Assembly: GCA_903878805.1 (NCBI GenBank)
Contig: CAIRJF010000022.1
Coordinates: 1 to 61,214 of the forward strand
Direction: 5' to 3'
Source: an uncultured Verrucomicrobia subdivision 3 bacterium
GTDB taxonomy: Bacteria; Verrucomicrobiota; Verrucomicrobiia; Limisphaerales; UBA11358
Length of the DNA: 61,214 nucleotides
Made by a program: the position numbers and the translations under genes. Position 1 is the first letter of the stretch. The number at the start of each line of letters is the position of its first letter. Below the pieces are notes generated by a model. The model did not search any database and was not told the DNA's origin. It worked only from the letters and a program-made list of their open reading frames with translations. Below are positions 29,420-37,538 of this stretch, one piece after another.

Positions 29420-29671
29420 TCACCAAATGTGCCATTCCCGCCGGGCGTGCCGGCAATCGTGCCACCAGTGGCGGCAATAATCCCACCATTGCTCGCAGTC
29501 CCGCCACCATTGCCAGCAATATTCCCACCATTGCTCGCATTCCTGCCGCCATTGCCCGCAATCCCGCGACCGTTGGGGGCAACAGCTCGACCGTTGAAGG
29601 CAACAGCGCCGCCGTTGGAGGCAACCGCGCCGCCGTTGGGGGCAACGGCGCGACCGTTGGCGGCAAAAATG
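29420..29671. repeat. 21-bp minisatellite, 12 units
   Basis: Twelve back-to-back 21-bp units, the clearest reading CGACCGTTGGGGGCAACAGCT and the others diverging by several bases; the first units (29420-29461) are the most decayed. Because 21 is a multiple of three, several frames stay open on both strands (a heptapeptide such as A-x-N-G-G-x-x on the minus strand). I see no reason to prefer one as a gene: there is no ribosome site, no signal peptide and no bias between frames. The region 29323-29419, between the Gre-domain gene and the array, contains further decayed units. Confidence 0.85.
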
Positions 29672-29828
29672 CCCTGAAAAGTGCCAAAAATGGCAAAAAA
29701 TGCCATTTTTACCCCGCCCGATGCTGTGAGTGGGCAAAAAACGACATTCCATATCCCGCTCAAGGCGAAATAAATCAAAGCGCCGGCGGCGCGGCAGCTT
29801 TGTAGTTACCCGTTTCGTAAAAATCACC

Positions 29829-29888
29829 AGCTCCGGAGGAGCGGCATCGGGTGGCCGTCGGCAAAGTCTATGTCGCTCCTACGGAGCT
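29829..29888. repeat. Inverted repeat AGCTCCGGAGGAGCGGCAT type
   Basis: Arms of 19 bases at 29829-29847 and 29870-29888 are reverse complements except at two positions, with a 22-base loop. A shorter hairpin (CCCCTGACGGGG) follows near 29926. From memory this AGCTCCGTAGGAGCGACAT motif is widespread between genes in Verrucomicrobiota genomes; copy number cannot be checked here. Confidence 0.7.
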
Positions 29889-29949
29889 GACATCATTTTG
29901 GGGCGGGCGGTTCTACAAAGATGTCACCCCTGACGGGGCTTGGTTGGCT

Positions 29950-29991
29950 GGCGGCGCGAAACAGGCGGCCAAGATTTTGAAGGTGGAATAA
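29950..29991 (+). pseudogene. Duplicated 3' end of the GreA/GreB-domain gene
   Basis: These 42 bases match 29281-29322, the last 13 codons plus stop of the gre-type gene, at 36 positions, and encode GGAKQAAKILKVE where the gene has GGTKQAAKILRVE. The body of the gene is absent upstream; the minisatellite and the inverted repeat lie there instead. It reads as the remnant of a second gre copy or as an insertion that duplicated its target. Confidence 0.6.
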
Positions 29992-30153
29992 ATCTCAAGT
30001 GACCCTTTGGCTTGACGAATGGTTTGGACAGGAGCAAAGTCGAGGTCGTGAAATTTGCTAGAAGGGTTATGCAGGTGATGTTGAAACACACAAGTTCCAC
30101 ACTCCAAACCAGCGGCAACAACGTCACCATAGAAACTAAACTTCAATACAATT

Positions 30154-30387
30154 ATGGATGACTTTAAAGAGCTAAAAGAAATTGTTCCCATTTTAATTTT
30201 TCTTCTGCCGGGGTTTCTGACTGGAAAAATGTTGGATCTCTTAGTTGTCGCTAAATCAAAAGATGTTTTTGACAGAATCGTCCAAGCTTTTGTTTTTACC
30301 TTTATTAAAGCCACTGCAAAGTGGGATTTAGGAATAAACCATGAGCGACATAAACGACAAACAAACGGCATTGCATGGAAGCAATAA
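30154..30387 (+). pseudogene. Truncated membrane protein (DUF6338-like N-terminus)
   Basis: A 77-residue frame. The first 50 residues (a charged MDDFKELKE, then the helix VPILIFLLPGFLTGKMLDLL and the segment DVFDRIVQAFVFTFI) look like the start of DUF6338-type membrane proteins, which continue for another 150 or more residues. Here the similarity stops near residue 51 and a charged, unrelated tail follows (AKWDLGINHERHKRQTNG) that overlaps the next gene. An internal deletion is the simplest explanation. The region is AT-richer than its surroundings. The family call is from memory and tentative; a short intact protein is the alternative. Confidence 0.45.
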
Positions 30388-30532
30388 ACCCATCGATGGT
30401 GGGCGCAATGTTCCGTTTATCGCAATCGGAAACTCAAAAAATCCATCGGCAACATCTGCTCCGAGACCGTCACCTCCTCCGCCGCCACCGGCCCCTAAAA
30501 ACACGCCACCAAACTCTGCAAAGAAAAATTGA
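30341..30532 (+). CDS. Small proline-rich protein 1
   Basis: A 63-residue hydrophilic protein. The first half is rich in Asn, Asp and Gly (MSDINDKQTALHGSNKP), followed by NVPFIAIGNSKNPS, then a proline run [14 protein letters not shown] and a basic end. The AGGAATAAACC sequence just before the ATG is a good ribosome site and lies inside the truncated membrane-protein frame, so the start does not depend on that gene being intact. It resembles the next small gene in layout: polar head, poly-proline near the end, lysine-rich tip. Function unknown; poly-proline tails often bind partner proteins. Confidence 0.6.
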   Translation: MSDINDKQTALHGSNKPIDGGRNVPFIAIGNSKNPSATSAPRPSPPPPPPAPKNTPPNSAKKN

Positions 30533-30543
30533 TACTAAAATTT

Positions 30544-30693
30544 ATGGGCAACGATGAATCCAAAAAGAGGGACTTAAATGAATCAACAAATCGGTCTTGG
30601 TCTGAAAGAGACAAAAGAGCTTCGGTCAATCAAGACCGCCCAGTTCAAAAACCTAGTCCGCCACCGCCGCCACCGCCAAAAAAGGATAAATGA
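30544..30693 (+). CDS. Small proline-rich protein 2 (49 aa)
   Basis: A 49-residue frame starting MGNDESKKRDLNEST and ending PSPPPPPPPKKDK, that is seven prolines in a row and a charged tip. It begins 11 bases after the stop of proline-rich protein 1 and shares its design without clear sequence identity, which suggests two diverged copies or two members of one small set. Codon use is AT-rich like the previous two frames. There is no signal peptide or membrane segment. A terminator-like T run (ATGATTTTTAG) follows the stop. The evidence for expression is the pairing and the repeated layout only. Confidence 0.5.
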   Translation: MGNDESKKRDLNESTNRSWSERDKRASVNQDRPVQKPSPPPPPPPKKDK

Positions 30694-30721
30694 TTTTTAG
30701 CCGTTCGGTTAGAATTTGCAC

Positions 30722-32287
30722 TCACCAATCCGTCTCGCGGTAGTCTTTCAGAAATTTGCCCCAGAGGTGTTCGCCGGTGTTCACGCCCGCGATAATCGGG
30801 TCCACGATGCGCGCCGCGCCGTCCACAATATCCAGCGGCGGATGGAAGCGATGCTCCGCCACCTTGCGCTCGGCGATGTGCGCGGGATCTTCGTCCGTCA
30901 CCCAGCCGGTGTCCACGGCGTTCATGTGGATGCCGTCCACGTGGTAATCCGCCGCGGCGGTGCGCGTCATCATGTTCAGCGCGGCTTTGGCCATGTTCGT
31001 GTGCGGATGCCGCGTGGTCTTGAACTTCCGGTAAAACTGCCCCTCCACGGCGGAGACGTTGACGATGTGTTTGTCGCGTTCCGGCGTGCGGAGCATGAGC
31101 GGCTTGAGCCGCGCGTTGAGGATGAACGGCGCGATGGCGTTCACCAATTGCACTTCCAGCAGTTCAACGGTCGGCACTTCGTGCATGAGAAAACGCCAGG
31201 AATTGCGGTCGCGCAAATCCACCTGCTGCAAATCCTGATCGAGCTGGCCGGTCGGAAACAAACCGCGTTGCGCTTCGAGCTCCTCCGCGAGGAGTGGCAA
31301 TTGGGAGAGGGCGGCGGCGTGCGTGAGGCCGGCGATTGAATGGGTAGGGCCGCGCTGCTGCGCGGCCTGGCTGGCCGGCTGGTCAGCCCGACCGGCTTCC
31401 GGCAAAATGTGGTAGCCGCGCAAGCCTTCGTAAGCGCCGAGCAACTTCGCCGCGTCCGCGGGCAGATCGTGCAACGGCCCGTGCTCGCGTTCCATCATGT
31501 GCGCGTAAAAATCCGGCGGCCGGCGCACGGTCTGGCAGGCGTTGTTGATGATGAAATCCAGTCGCGTGCGCGTGGCAAGCAGATGTTTGCAAAACGCTTC
31601 CACGCTCGGCGTGTGGCGCAAATCGAGACCGAAAATTTCGAGGCGATCTTTCCATTCGCCGAAATCCGGCTCTGCCGCGTAACGCATCGCCGAGTCGCGC
31701 GGGAAGCGGGTGCAGACGATGAGTTGGGCGCCGGCGCGCAATAATTTTATGCCGGCCTGATAACCGATCTTCACGCGGCCGCCGGTGAGCAGCGCCACGC
31801 GACCGCGCAAATCCGCCGTCTCCGTGCGCTTGAAAAAATTCAGCTCGGCGCATGTCGGACAAAGCTGGTCGTAGAAATGATGGATGGTCGAGTAATCCTG
31901 TTTGCAGATGTAGCAATTCTGCGGTTCCACCACTTCGCGGAAATCAGGATTGTCGGCGACTTCTTCCTGTTTGAAATCGAGCGGCGGAAAAACATTGGGC
32001 GTGGTAAAAACTTTTTCGCGGCGCAGTTTGCGGATGCCCGTTTCGTTGAGCTTGGTGTCGTCCTTCTGTTTCTTCTCGGCCTTGCGCTGTTTGACGGTGG
32101 CCTTCACGAGCTTGCGGCGCTGCGTGAGATCGGGGCAGTAAATATCGCCGGCCGCCTTCAGCAGACGCGTGCGTTCTTCCTGACTCAACGCACCGAGCAG
32201 CGCGCGATTGGCCGACGCTTGCTCCAGAATCGCCGCAGCGGTTTTCAATTGCGCGATGGCTTCTGCGCTATGTTTCGAAACAGACAT
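30722..32287 (-). CDS. SDR-fold oxidoreductase with N-terminal extension and zinc ribbon
   Basis: A 521-residue protein. Residues 1-120 are helical and charged. A zinc ribbon of two CxxC pairs follows (CYICKQ near 124 and CPTC near 142), and residues about 155-510 form a short-chain dehydrogenase fold with a cofactor segment [13 protein letters not shown] and the NNACQTVRR strand. The catalytic Ser is in NVSAVEGQF, but where the catalytic Tyr-x-x-x-Lys should be the sequence reads [15 protein letters not shown] (PHTNMAK), so the Lys is kept and the Tyr is replaced. It may act on an unusual substrate or be non-catalytic. It stands alone, with stop codons close to the small Pro-rich genes on the other strand. 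Confidence 0.85.
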   Translation of the reverse strand: MSVSKHSAEAIAQLKTAAAILEQASANRALLGALSQEERTRLLKAAGDIYCPDLTQRRKLVKATVKQRKAEKKQKDDTKLNETGIRKLRREKVFTTPNVFPPLDFKQEEVADNPDFREVVEPQNCYICKQDYSTIHHFYDQLCPTCAELNFFKRTETADLRGRVALLTGGRVKIGYQAGIKLLRAGAQLIVCTRFPRDSAMRYAAEPDFGEWKDRLEIFGLDLRHTPSVEAFCKHLLATRTRLDFIINNACQTVRRPPDFYAHMMEREHGPLHDLPADAAKLLGAYEGLRGYHILPEAGRADQPASQAAQQRGPTHSIAGLTHAAALSQLPLLAEELEAQRGLFPTGQLDQDLQQVDLRDRNSWRFLMHEVPTVELLEVQLVNAIAPFILNARLKPLMLRTPERDKHIVNVSAVEGQFYRKFKTTRHPHTNMAKAALNMMTRTAAADYHVDGIHMNAVDTGWVTDEDPAHIAERKVAEHRFHPPLDIVDGAARIVDPIIAGVNTGEHLWGKFLKDYRETDW

Positions 32288-32392
32288 TTATTTGGCCGCG
32301 CAGAATAGCAGCGCCGCCACAGTTGGGCGAATGAAAAGCAAGCCGCCTTCCTTGACGCTGCCGCGCAAAAGCGACAAACTCGCCACACATTT

Positions 32393-32776
32393 ATGGCGAC
32401 CAAGACCATCATCAAACCCGCAAAATCTCCCGCCGCCGTCGGCCCTTACAACCACGCCGTGCGCATTGGCGATCTGCTTTTTTGCGCCGGACAAATTCCC
32501 ATTGAACCCGCCACGGGAAATTTAATTTCCGGCGACATCAAAGCACAAACCGAGCGCGTGCTCGAAAACGTGAAGGCAATTCTCGACGACCAAAAACTCA
32601 CCTTCGCCAACGTGGTGAAAAGCACGGTGTTCATGACGAACCTCGGCGATTTCGCCGGCATGAATGAAGTTTACGCGAAATATTTCACTGAGAATTTTCC
32701 TGCGCGTTCCACCGTGCAAGTCGCCGCGCTGCCGAAAGGCGCGAGCGTGGAAATCGAAGTCATCGCCCATTTCTAA
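32393..32776 (+). CDS. ridA: RidA-family reactive enamine/imine deaminase
   Basis: A 127-residue trimeric protein that hydrolyses reactive 2-aminoacrylate-type intermediates made by PLP enzymes to keto acids and ammonia. Family marks: KSPAAVGPYNHAVRIGDLLFCAGQ near the start, and the signature FPARSTVQVAALPKGASVEIE, in which the Arg contacts the carboxylate. The length is normal. It is followed after 3 bases by rmuC. Confidence 0.95.
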   Translation: MATKTIIKPAKSPAAVGPYNHAVRIGDLLFCAGQIPIEPATGNLISGDIKAQTERVLENVKAILDDQKLTFANVVKSTVFMTNLGDFAGMNEVYAKYFTENFPARSTVQVAALPKGASVEIEVIAHF

Positions 32777-32779
32777 AAA

Positions 32780-34150
32780 ATGTCCAACGGCGCGTATTTA
32801 TTGATTGGTCTGGTTGTCGGCAGCGGACTTGGCGTGCTCATCGGCTGGCTGATTGGCGGACGCAAGCAGACCGTCGCGCCGTCCGACGCGCGGCTGGAAA
32901 ATGAATTACGCCAGCAACTCGCGCAGCGCGAAACAGAGCTGACACAAACGCGCGAGCAACTTTCGCAGAGCAAAACTTCGCTTGCGACAGCGCAGGCAAA
33001 TCAGGTGGCGGCGGAAAAAATTCTCGCCGAACAAAAATCACTGCACGAACAAACTCTGCGCGACGCGAAGTCTGCGCAGGAAAAGGCCATCGCTGATTTA
33101 CGCGACGCCTTCAAAGCGATGAGCGCGGACGCATTGAAACAATCTGCGCCGGAATTTTTGCGGCTGGCGGAACAGTCGTTTGGAAAATTTCAGGAAACCG
33201 CGAAAGGTGATTTGGCACAGCGACAGGAGGCGATTAAAGGTTTGGTCGAGCCGCTCAAGCAGCAGTTGGAAACTTACCAGAAAAATTTGCAGCAGAGTTC
33301 CGCCGCGCAATCGAGCGCGCTGGGCGAAGTGAAGAAACACTTGGAGACATTGGCGCAATCCAATCAATCGCTCGCGGCGGAGACGCAGCAGTTTCGCTTG
33401 GTGCTGCATTCAAATCAGGCGCGCGGCAAGTGGGGCGAGGAAACGTTGCGGCGTGTAGTCGAGGCGGCAGGCATGAGCGCACATTGCGATTTTACGGAGC
33501 AAACTGCGTCTGCCGAAAATCGTCCTGACCTCATTGTGAAATTGCCGGGTGACCGCTTCATCATCGTGGACGCAAAAGTTCCGGATTTTGATTTTCTCAA
33601 CGCGTTGGAATCGGCCGAGCCAGTGAAACGCGCAGAAGCTTTAGCTGCACACGCCGCTAAACTTAAAGCGACAATTAAAGCACTGGCCGACCGCGATTAC
33701 CCGCGCCAGTTTCCGAACGCACTGGATTACGTCGTGCTGTTCGTGCCGGCGGAATCGTTGTTCAGCGCGGCACTGGAAGGCGACCACGATTTGATTATTT
33801 GGGCGGCGGAAAAAAGAATTTTGCTCGCGACGCCCGCGTCGCTCATCGCCCTGCTGCGTTCGGTGAGCGTGAGCTGGCAACAGCACGCGCAGACAGAGAA
33901 CGCGGAGAAAATCGCCGAGGCGGCGCAGGAATTATTTATGCGCGTGGTCACTTTCACAGAGCATCTCGAAAAGATTCGCGGCGGACTGGACACGGCGAAC
34001 CGCGCGTTCAATCAAGCGGTTGGCAGTTACGAGTCGCGCATCAAACCGTCGGGCGAAAAATTGCAGAAGCTCGGCGGCGGCACGGGCGGAAAAGATTTGG
34101 CCGAACTGCCGCCGCTGGAGGCGACGCTGCGGCTGCCGCCGACAAGTTAA
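32780..34150 (+). CDS. rmuC: DNA recombination protein RmuC
   Basis: A 456-residue protein of the RmuC family, thought to limit DNA inversions at short repeats and to contain a nuclease-like fold. A single N-terminal transmembrane helix (LLIGLVVGSGLGVLIGWLIGG) is followed by a long coiled coil (about residues 35-210) and the conserved RmuC domain (RGKWGEETLRRVVEAAGM, VDAKVPDF, and FVPAESLFSAALE). The length is in the family range. The start 3 bases after ridA shows co-transcription, but I know of no functional link. Confidence 0.94.
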   Translation: MSNGAYLLIGLVVGSGLGVLIGWLIGGRKQTVAPSDARLENELRQQLAQRETELTQTREQLSQSKTSLATAQANQVAAEKILAEQKSLHEQTLRDAKSAQEKAIADLRDAFKAMSADALKQSAPEFLRLAEQSFGKFQETAKGDLAQRQEAIKGLVEPLKQQLETYQKNLQQSSAAQSSALGEVKKHLETLAQSNQSLAAETQQFRLVLHSNQARGKWGEETLRRVVEAAGMSAHCDFTEQTASAENRPDLIVKLPGDRFIIVDAKVPDFDFLNALESAEPVKRAEALAAHAAKLKATIKALADRDYPRQFPNALDYVVLFVPAESLFSAALEGDHDLIIWAAEKRILLATPASLIALLRSVSVSWQQHAQTENAEKIAEAAQELFMRVVTFTEHLEKIRGGLDTANRAFNQAVGSYESRIKPSGEKLQKLGGGTGGKDLAELPPLEATLRLPPTS

Positions 34151-34169
34151 TTTTCGAAAATTTCTGTTT

Positions 34170-34859
34170 ATGAAAGCCGACCTGCCCGCCAATGAACAAG
34201 CGCGCCTCGCCGCGTTGGAAAGTTACCGAATTCTCGACACCGCGCCGGAACAGGCTTACGACGACATCGTGGCGATTGCCGCGTTTATTTGCGGCACGCC
34301 CATCGCCACTGTGACATTGGTGGATGCGAAGCGGCAGTGGTTCAAATCCCAGACCGGCCTCACCAGTCGTGAAGGTGCGCGCGAGCACGCGTTTTGCGCG
34401 CACACGATTCTAGACGTGAATTTGATGGAAGTGCCGGACGCATCGCAGGACACGCGGTTCGCGAACAATCCGCTGGTGCTGGGCGATCCGCACATCCGTT
34501 TTTACGCGGGTGCGCCGCTCGTCACGCCGGATGGTCTTTCGCTCGGCTCGGTTTGCGTGATTGACCGCGAACCGCGCCATTTATCCGACGCGCAGAAATC
34601 CGCTTTGGAACGGCTCGCGCATCTGACGATGAACAATCTGGAGTTGCGACGCGTCTCGGCGGAGTTCGCCAGCGCGACGGCCAACCTCAAAACACTTTCA
34701 GGAATGCTGCCGATTTGCGCGTGGTGCAAGGAAATCCGCGATGACTCAGGCTACTGGCAAAGCGTGGAAAAGTATGTTTCCGAACACACGAACGCGGAAT
34801 TTTCCCATGGGATGTGCCCGACATGTCAGGAAAAAATGCTGGCGGACATCAAGCGGTAA
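34170..34859 (+). CDS. GAF-domain protein with C-terminal CxxC motifs
   Basis: A 229-residue soluble protein. A GAF domain occupies about residues 5-165 (LESYRILDTAPEQAYDDIVAIA at the start, FYAGAPLVTPDGLSLGSVCVID inside). A coiled-coil linker follows and then a distinctive tail: LPICAWCKEIRDDSGYW, then HTNAEFSHGMCPTCQEK. This Cys-x-x-Cys/Cys-x-x-Cys tail is common at the end of GAF or response-regulator proteins and may bind metal or sense redox state; its role is unknown. I use ATG 34170, 20 bases after rmuC; the frame is open further upstream inside rmuC. No kinase or cyclase domain is attached. Confidence 0.85.
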   Translation: MKADLPANEQARLAALESYRILDTAPEQAYDDIVAIAAFICGTPIATVTLVDAKRQWFKSQTGLTSREGAREHAFCAHTILDVNLMEVPDASQDTRFANNPLVLGDPHIRFYAGAPLVTPDGLSLGSVCVIDREPRHLSDAQKSALERLAHLTMNNLELRRVSAEFASATANLKTLSGMLPICAWCKEIRDDSGYWQSVEKYVSEHTNAEFSHGMCPTCQEKMLADIKR

Positions 34860-34994
34860 TCCTCCGACGAATAAAAAATGTCTTCGTGGAGTAAGGTTTA
34901 AAGTGTCCGACCTTTCTTAAAAAAAACTGGCAAAATTCTTGGTCTGATAAATAGTTGGTGCAACGATTGGTGAACGGCTAAGGAAAATTAAATT
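34860..34994 (+). promoter_or_regulatory. Leader region of the large secreted protein gene
   Basis: These 135 bases separate the GAF gene from the next start. They hold an A-rich run, a TGATAAAT that could serve as a -10, and a strong ribosome site (AAGGAAA) 8 bases before the ATG at 34995. No clear -35 is spaced to the -10. Confidence 0.35.
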
Positions 34995-37535
34995 ATGTTC
35001 TCAAAAAACTTAAATTCAATTTGGCTGCTTTTAACGGTCTGCCTGCTCGCGCAGGGAGCGAACGCGGCGGCGGGAATCAATGTGCTGACGTATCACAACG
35101 ACAACGGACGCACCGGCCAGAATCTAAAAGAAACAATTTTGACGCCGACAAATGTGAGTTCGGCGAACTTCGGTAAATTGTTCACGCATGCCGTGGATGG
35201 CTATGTTTACGCGCAGCCGCTGGTAGTGACACGCCTCAGCATTCCTGGCAAGGGTGTGCATGACGTGGTGTTTATCGCGACGGAACATGACAGCGTGTAT
35301 GCGTTCGATGCGAACAGCAATTTGCCGCCTTTGTGGCAGGTGAGTTTTATCAATCCGGCGGCGGGCGTGACGACGGTGAGCAGTGATGACGTTAGTTGCG
35401 GGGATCTCGTGCCAGAAGTCGGCATCACGAGCACGCCGGTGATTGATCTCGGTAGCCGGACGATTTACGTCTCGGCCAAAACGAAGGAAGTCACCACGAA
35501 CGGCACGGCCTATTATCACCGGCTGCACGCGTTGGATTTGACGACGGGCGCGGAAAAATTCGGCGGGCCGACGGTCATTCAGGCGAGCGTGAAGGGCAGC
35601 GGCGATGGCAATGACGGCAACGGCAACGTGCCGTTTGATCCGTTGACGCAGTTCAATCGCGCGGCGCTGTTGTTGAATAAAGGCGTGGTGTATATCGGTT
35701 CCGCCGCGCATTGCGACAACGGCCCGTATCATGGCTGGCTGATTGGCTGCTCGGCGAAGACGATGAAGATCAGCAATTATTTCAACACGACGCCCAACGG
35801 CGGTCTGGGCGGCATCTGGCAGGCGGGTGGCGGCCCGGCCAGCGATTCAGCGGGCAACATTTACGCAATCACCGGCAACGGCACTTTTGACCCCAGCGCG
35901 GCGGGAAATTGTTACGGCGACAGTTTTCTGAAGCTGAACGTGTCGCGCGGATTGAAGTTGACAGATTATTTCACACCGTTCAACCAGCAGGCGTTGAGCG
36001 ACGCCGACTTGGATTTGGGTTCCGGCGGCGTGCTGCTGTTGCCGAATGAAGTTGGCGGGCGCAAGTCCAACCAGCAATTGCTGCTCGGAGCCGGCAAGGA
36101 GGGAACCATTTATCTTCTCAACCGGAACAATCTTGGCCGCTACAATTCGACGAACAACAATCAAATCGTGCAATCGCTCACGAGCGTGATTGGCGGCAGT
36201 TTTGACACGCCGGCCTATTTCAACAAACACATTTATTACGTCGGTGCGGACGATGTGATGAAATCATTTGCCATCAGCAATGCTTTCATCAACCCGACGC
36301 CGACGGCACAAAGCGACACTTACTTCGGATTTCCCGGCGCGACACCGAGCATTTCGGCCAACGGAACCAAAAACGCCATCGTGTGGGCGTTGCAGAGTGA
36401 CGCCTACCAAAGCAGCGGCCCGGCGGTGCTGCACGCCTACAACGCCACGAATGTCGCGCAGGAACTTTACAGCAGCGCAAATTTTGCCGACCGCGATTAT
36501 CCCGGCGGCGCGGTGAAGTTTTCTGTGCCGACGATTGCCAATGGCAAAGTCTATGTCGGCGCGGAATACGCCCTGTCGGTCTATGGCCTCGGCAATTTCA
36601 TCCCGCCGCCGACCATTGCGCCTGCCAGTCAGACCTTCACCAATTCAATTTTTGTCACCCTAACGGACGCTGTTCCCGACGCAAAAATATTTTATACGCT
36701 GGACGGCAGCACGCCGACAACGAATTCCATTCTCTACACCGGCACTTTTCCGCTCACGAATTCCGCAGGCGTGCAGGCGAAGGCGTTCAAGCCGGGCGCG
36801 CTTGACAGCACCGGCGTGACCGCCACATTTTTGAGCAGCGCGGACATCGGCAGCGGAACCGGCCTGGACGGCGCGTATTATTCCAACCAGTTGCAGACTT
36901 TCAGCAATTCGCCGACGCTCGAACGGATTGACGCCACGGTGGATTTTAACTGGGGCGGCGGCTCGCCCGACCCGAGTATCAGCGCGGATGACTTCACTGT
37001 CCGGTGGACCGGCGCGGTGCAGCCGCAGTTCAGCCAGACCTATACTTTTTACACGACCACGGATGACGGCGTGCGGCTTTGGGTCAACGGCCAGTTGCTC
37101 CTTGACGAATGGGTGGATCAAGGCGCGACCGAATGGAGCGGAACCATCGCGCTCAACGCCGGTCAAAAATATTCCATCACGATGGAGTATTACGAGAACA
37201 GTGGTGAAGCCTCCGCGCTACTCTCGTGGAGCAGCCCGTCGCTTGCGAAATCCATCGTTCCACAAAGCCAGCTATACCCAAACTTCACGCCGAATCTGCG
37301 GATTAAGCCGAACGCATCCGTCCCGAACTTCGCCAAAATAAAAGTGTCCGCCCAAAATGGTTTCCAGATGCAGGTCACGGGGCTGATTGGAAAAACTTAC
37401 ATTTTGCAGGCAAGCACCAATCTCATTGACTGGGTTTCACTGACAACCAATTCCGCCGTTGCCAGCGAATTAAATTTCACCGACCCGGCCACCACCAATT
37501 TTCCAAGCCGGTTTTACCGCGTCATCGAGCACTGA
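34995..37535 (+). CDS. Large secreted multidomain protein (PQQ-like repeats, chitobiase-type and PA14 domains)
   Basis: An 846-residue exported protein. The signal peptide (LLTVCLLAQGANA) is followed by about 510 residues with beta-propeller features of the pyrrolo-quinoline-quinone type (repeated strands such as DVVFIATEHDSVYAFD and GVVYIGSAAH). Residues about 535-615 form a chitobiase/beta-hexosaminidase C-terminal-type domain (VTLTDAVPDAKIFYTLDGSTPTTNS), and about 625-760 a PA14 domain (GLDGAYYSN, then TTDDGVRLWVNGQLLLDEW), which binds carbohydrate. The end (GLIGKTYILQASTNLIDWVSL) is a small beta domain common in Verrucomicrobiota surface proteins. No PEP-CTERM signal is present, so it is probably a type II secretion cargo or periplasmic. 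No catalytic residues are evident. Confidence 0.88.
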   Translation: MFSKNLNSIWLLLTVCLLAQGANAAAGINVLTYHNDNGRTGQNLKETILTPTNVSSANFGKLFTHAVDGYVYAQPLVVTRLSIPGKGVHDVVFIATEHDSVYAFDANSNLPPLWQVSFINPAAGVTTVSSDDVSCGDLVPEVGITSTPVIDLGSRTIYVSAKTKEVTTNGTAYYHRLHALDLTTGAEKFGGPTVIQASVKGSGDGNDGNGNVPFDPLTQFNRAALLLNKGVVYIGSAAHCDNGPYHGWLIGCSAKTMKISNYFNTTPNGGLGGIWQAGGGPASDSAGNIYAITGNGTFDPSAAGNCYGDSFLKLNVSRGLKLTDYFTPFNQQALSDADLDLGSGGVLLLPNEVGGRKSNQQLLLGAGKEGTIYLLNRNNLGRYNSTNNNQIVQSLTSVIGGSFDTPAYFNKHIYYVGADDVMKSFAISNAFINPTPTAQSDTYFGFPGATPSISANGTKNAIVWALQSDAYQSSGPAVLHAYNATNVAQELYSSANFADRDYPGGAVKFSVPTIANGKVYVGAEYALSVYGLGNFIPPPTIAPASQTFTNSIFVTLTDAVPDAKIFYTLDGSTPTTNSILYTGTFPLTNSAGVQAKAFKPGALDSTGVTATFLSSADIGSGTGLDGAYYSNQLQTFSNSPTLERIDATVDFNWGGGSPDPSISADDFTVRWTGAVQPQFSQTYTFYTTTDDGVRLWVNGQLLLDEWVDQGATEWSGTIALNAGQKYSITMEYYENSGEASALLSWSSPSLAKSIVPQSQLYPNFTPNLRIKPNASVPNFAKIKVSAQNGFQMQVTGLIGKTYILQASTNLIDWVSLTTNSAVASELNFTDPATTNFPSRFYRVIEH

Positions 37536-37538
37536 TTT

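Noticed and set aside
29420-29671. CRISPR array
   Set aside because: The units are contiguous 21-mers without unique spacers, and no cas gene is near; it is a minisatellite.
29368-29778. Minus-strand heptad-repeat protein
   Set aside because: All frames are open because the unit is 21 bp. There is no ribosome site or export signal and no reason to prefer this frame.
34925-34950. Sigma-54 promoter before the large secreted protein
   Set aside because: TGGCAAAATTCTTGG has the -24 GG but GG instead of GC at -12, and no enhancer-binding activator is nearby.
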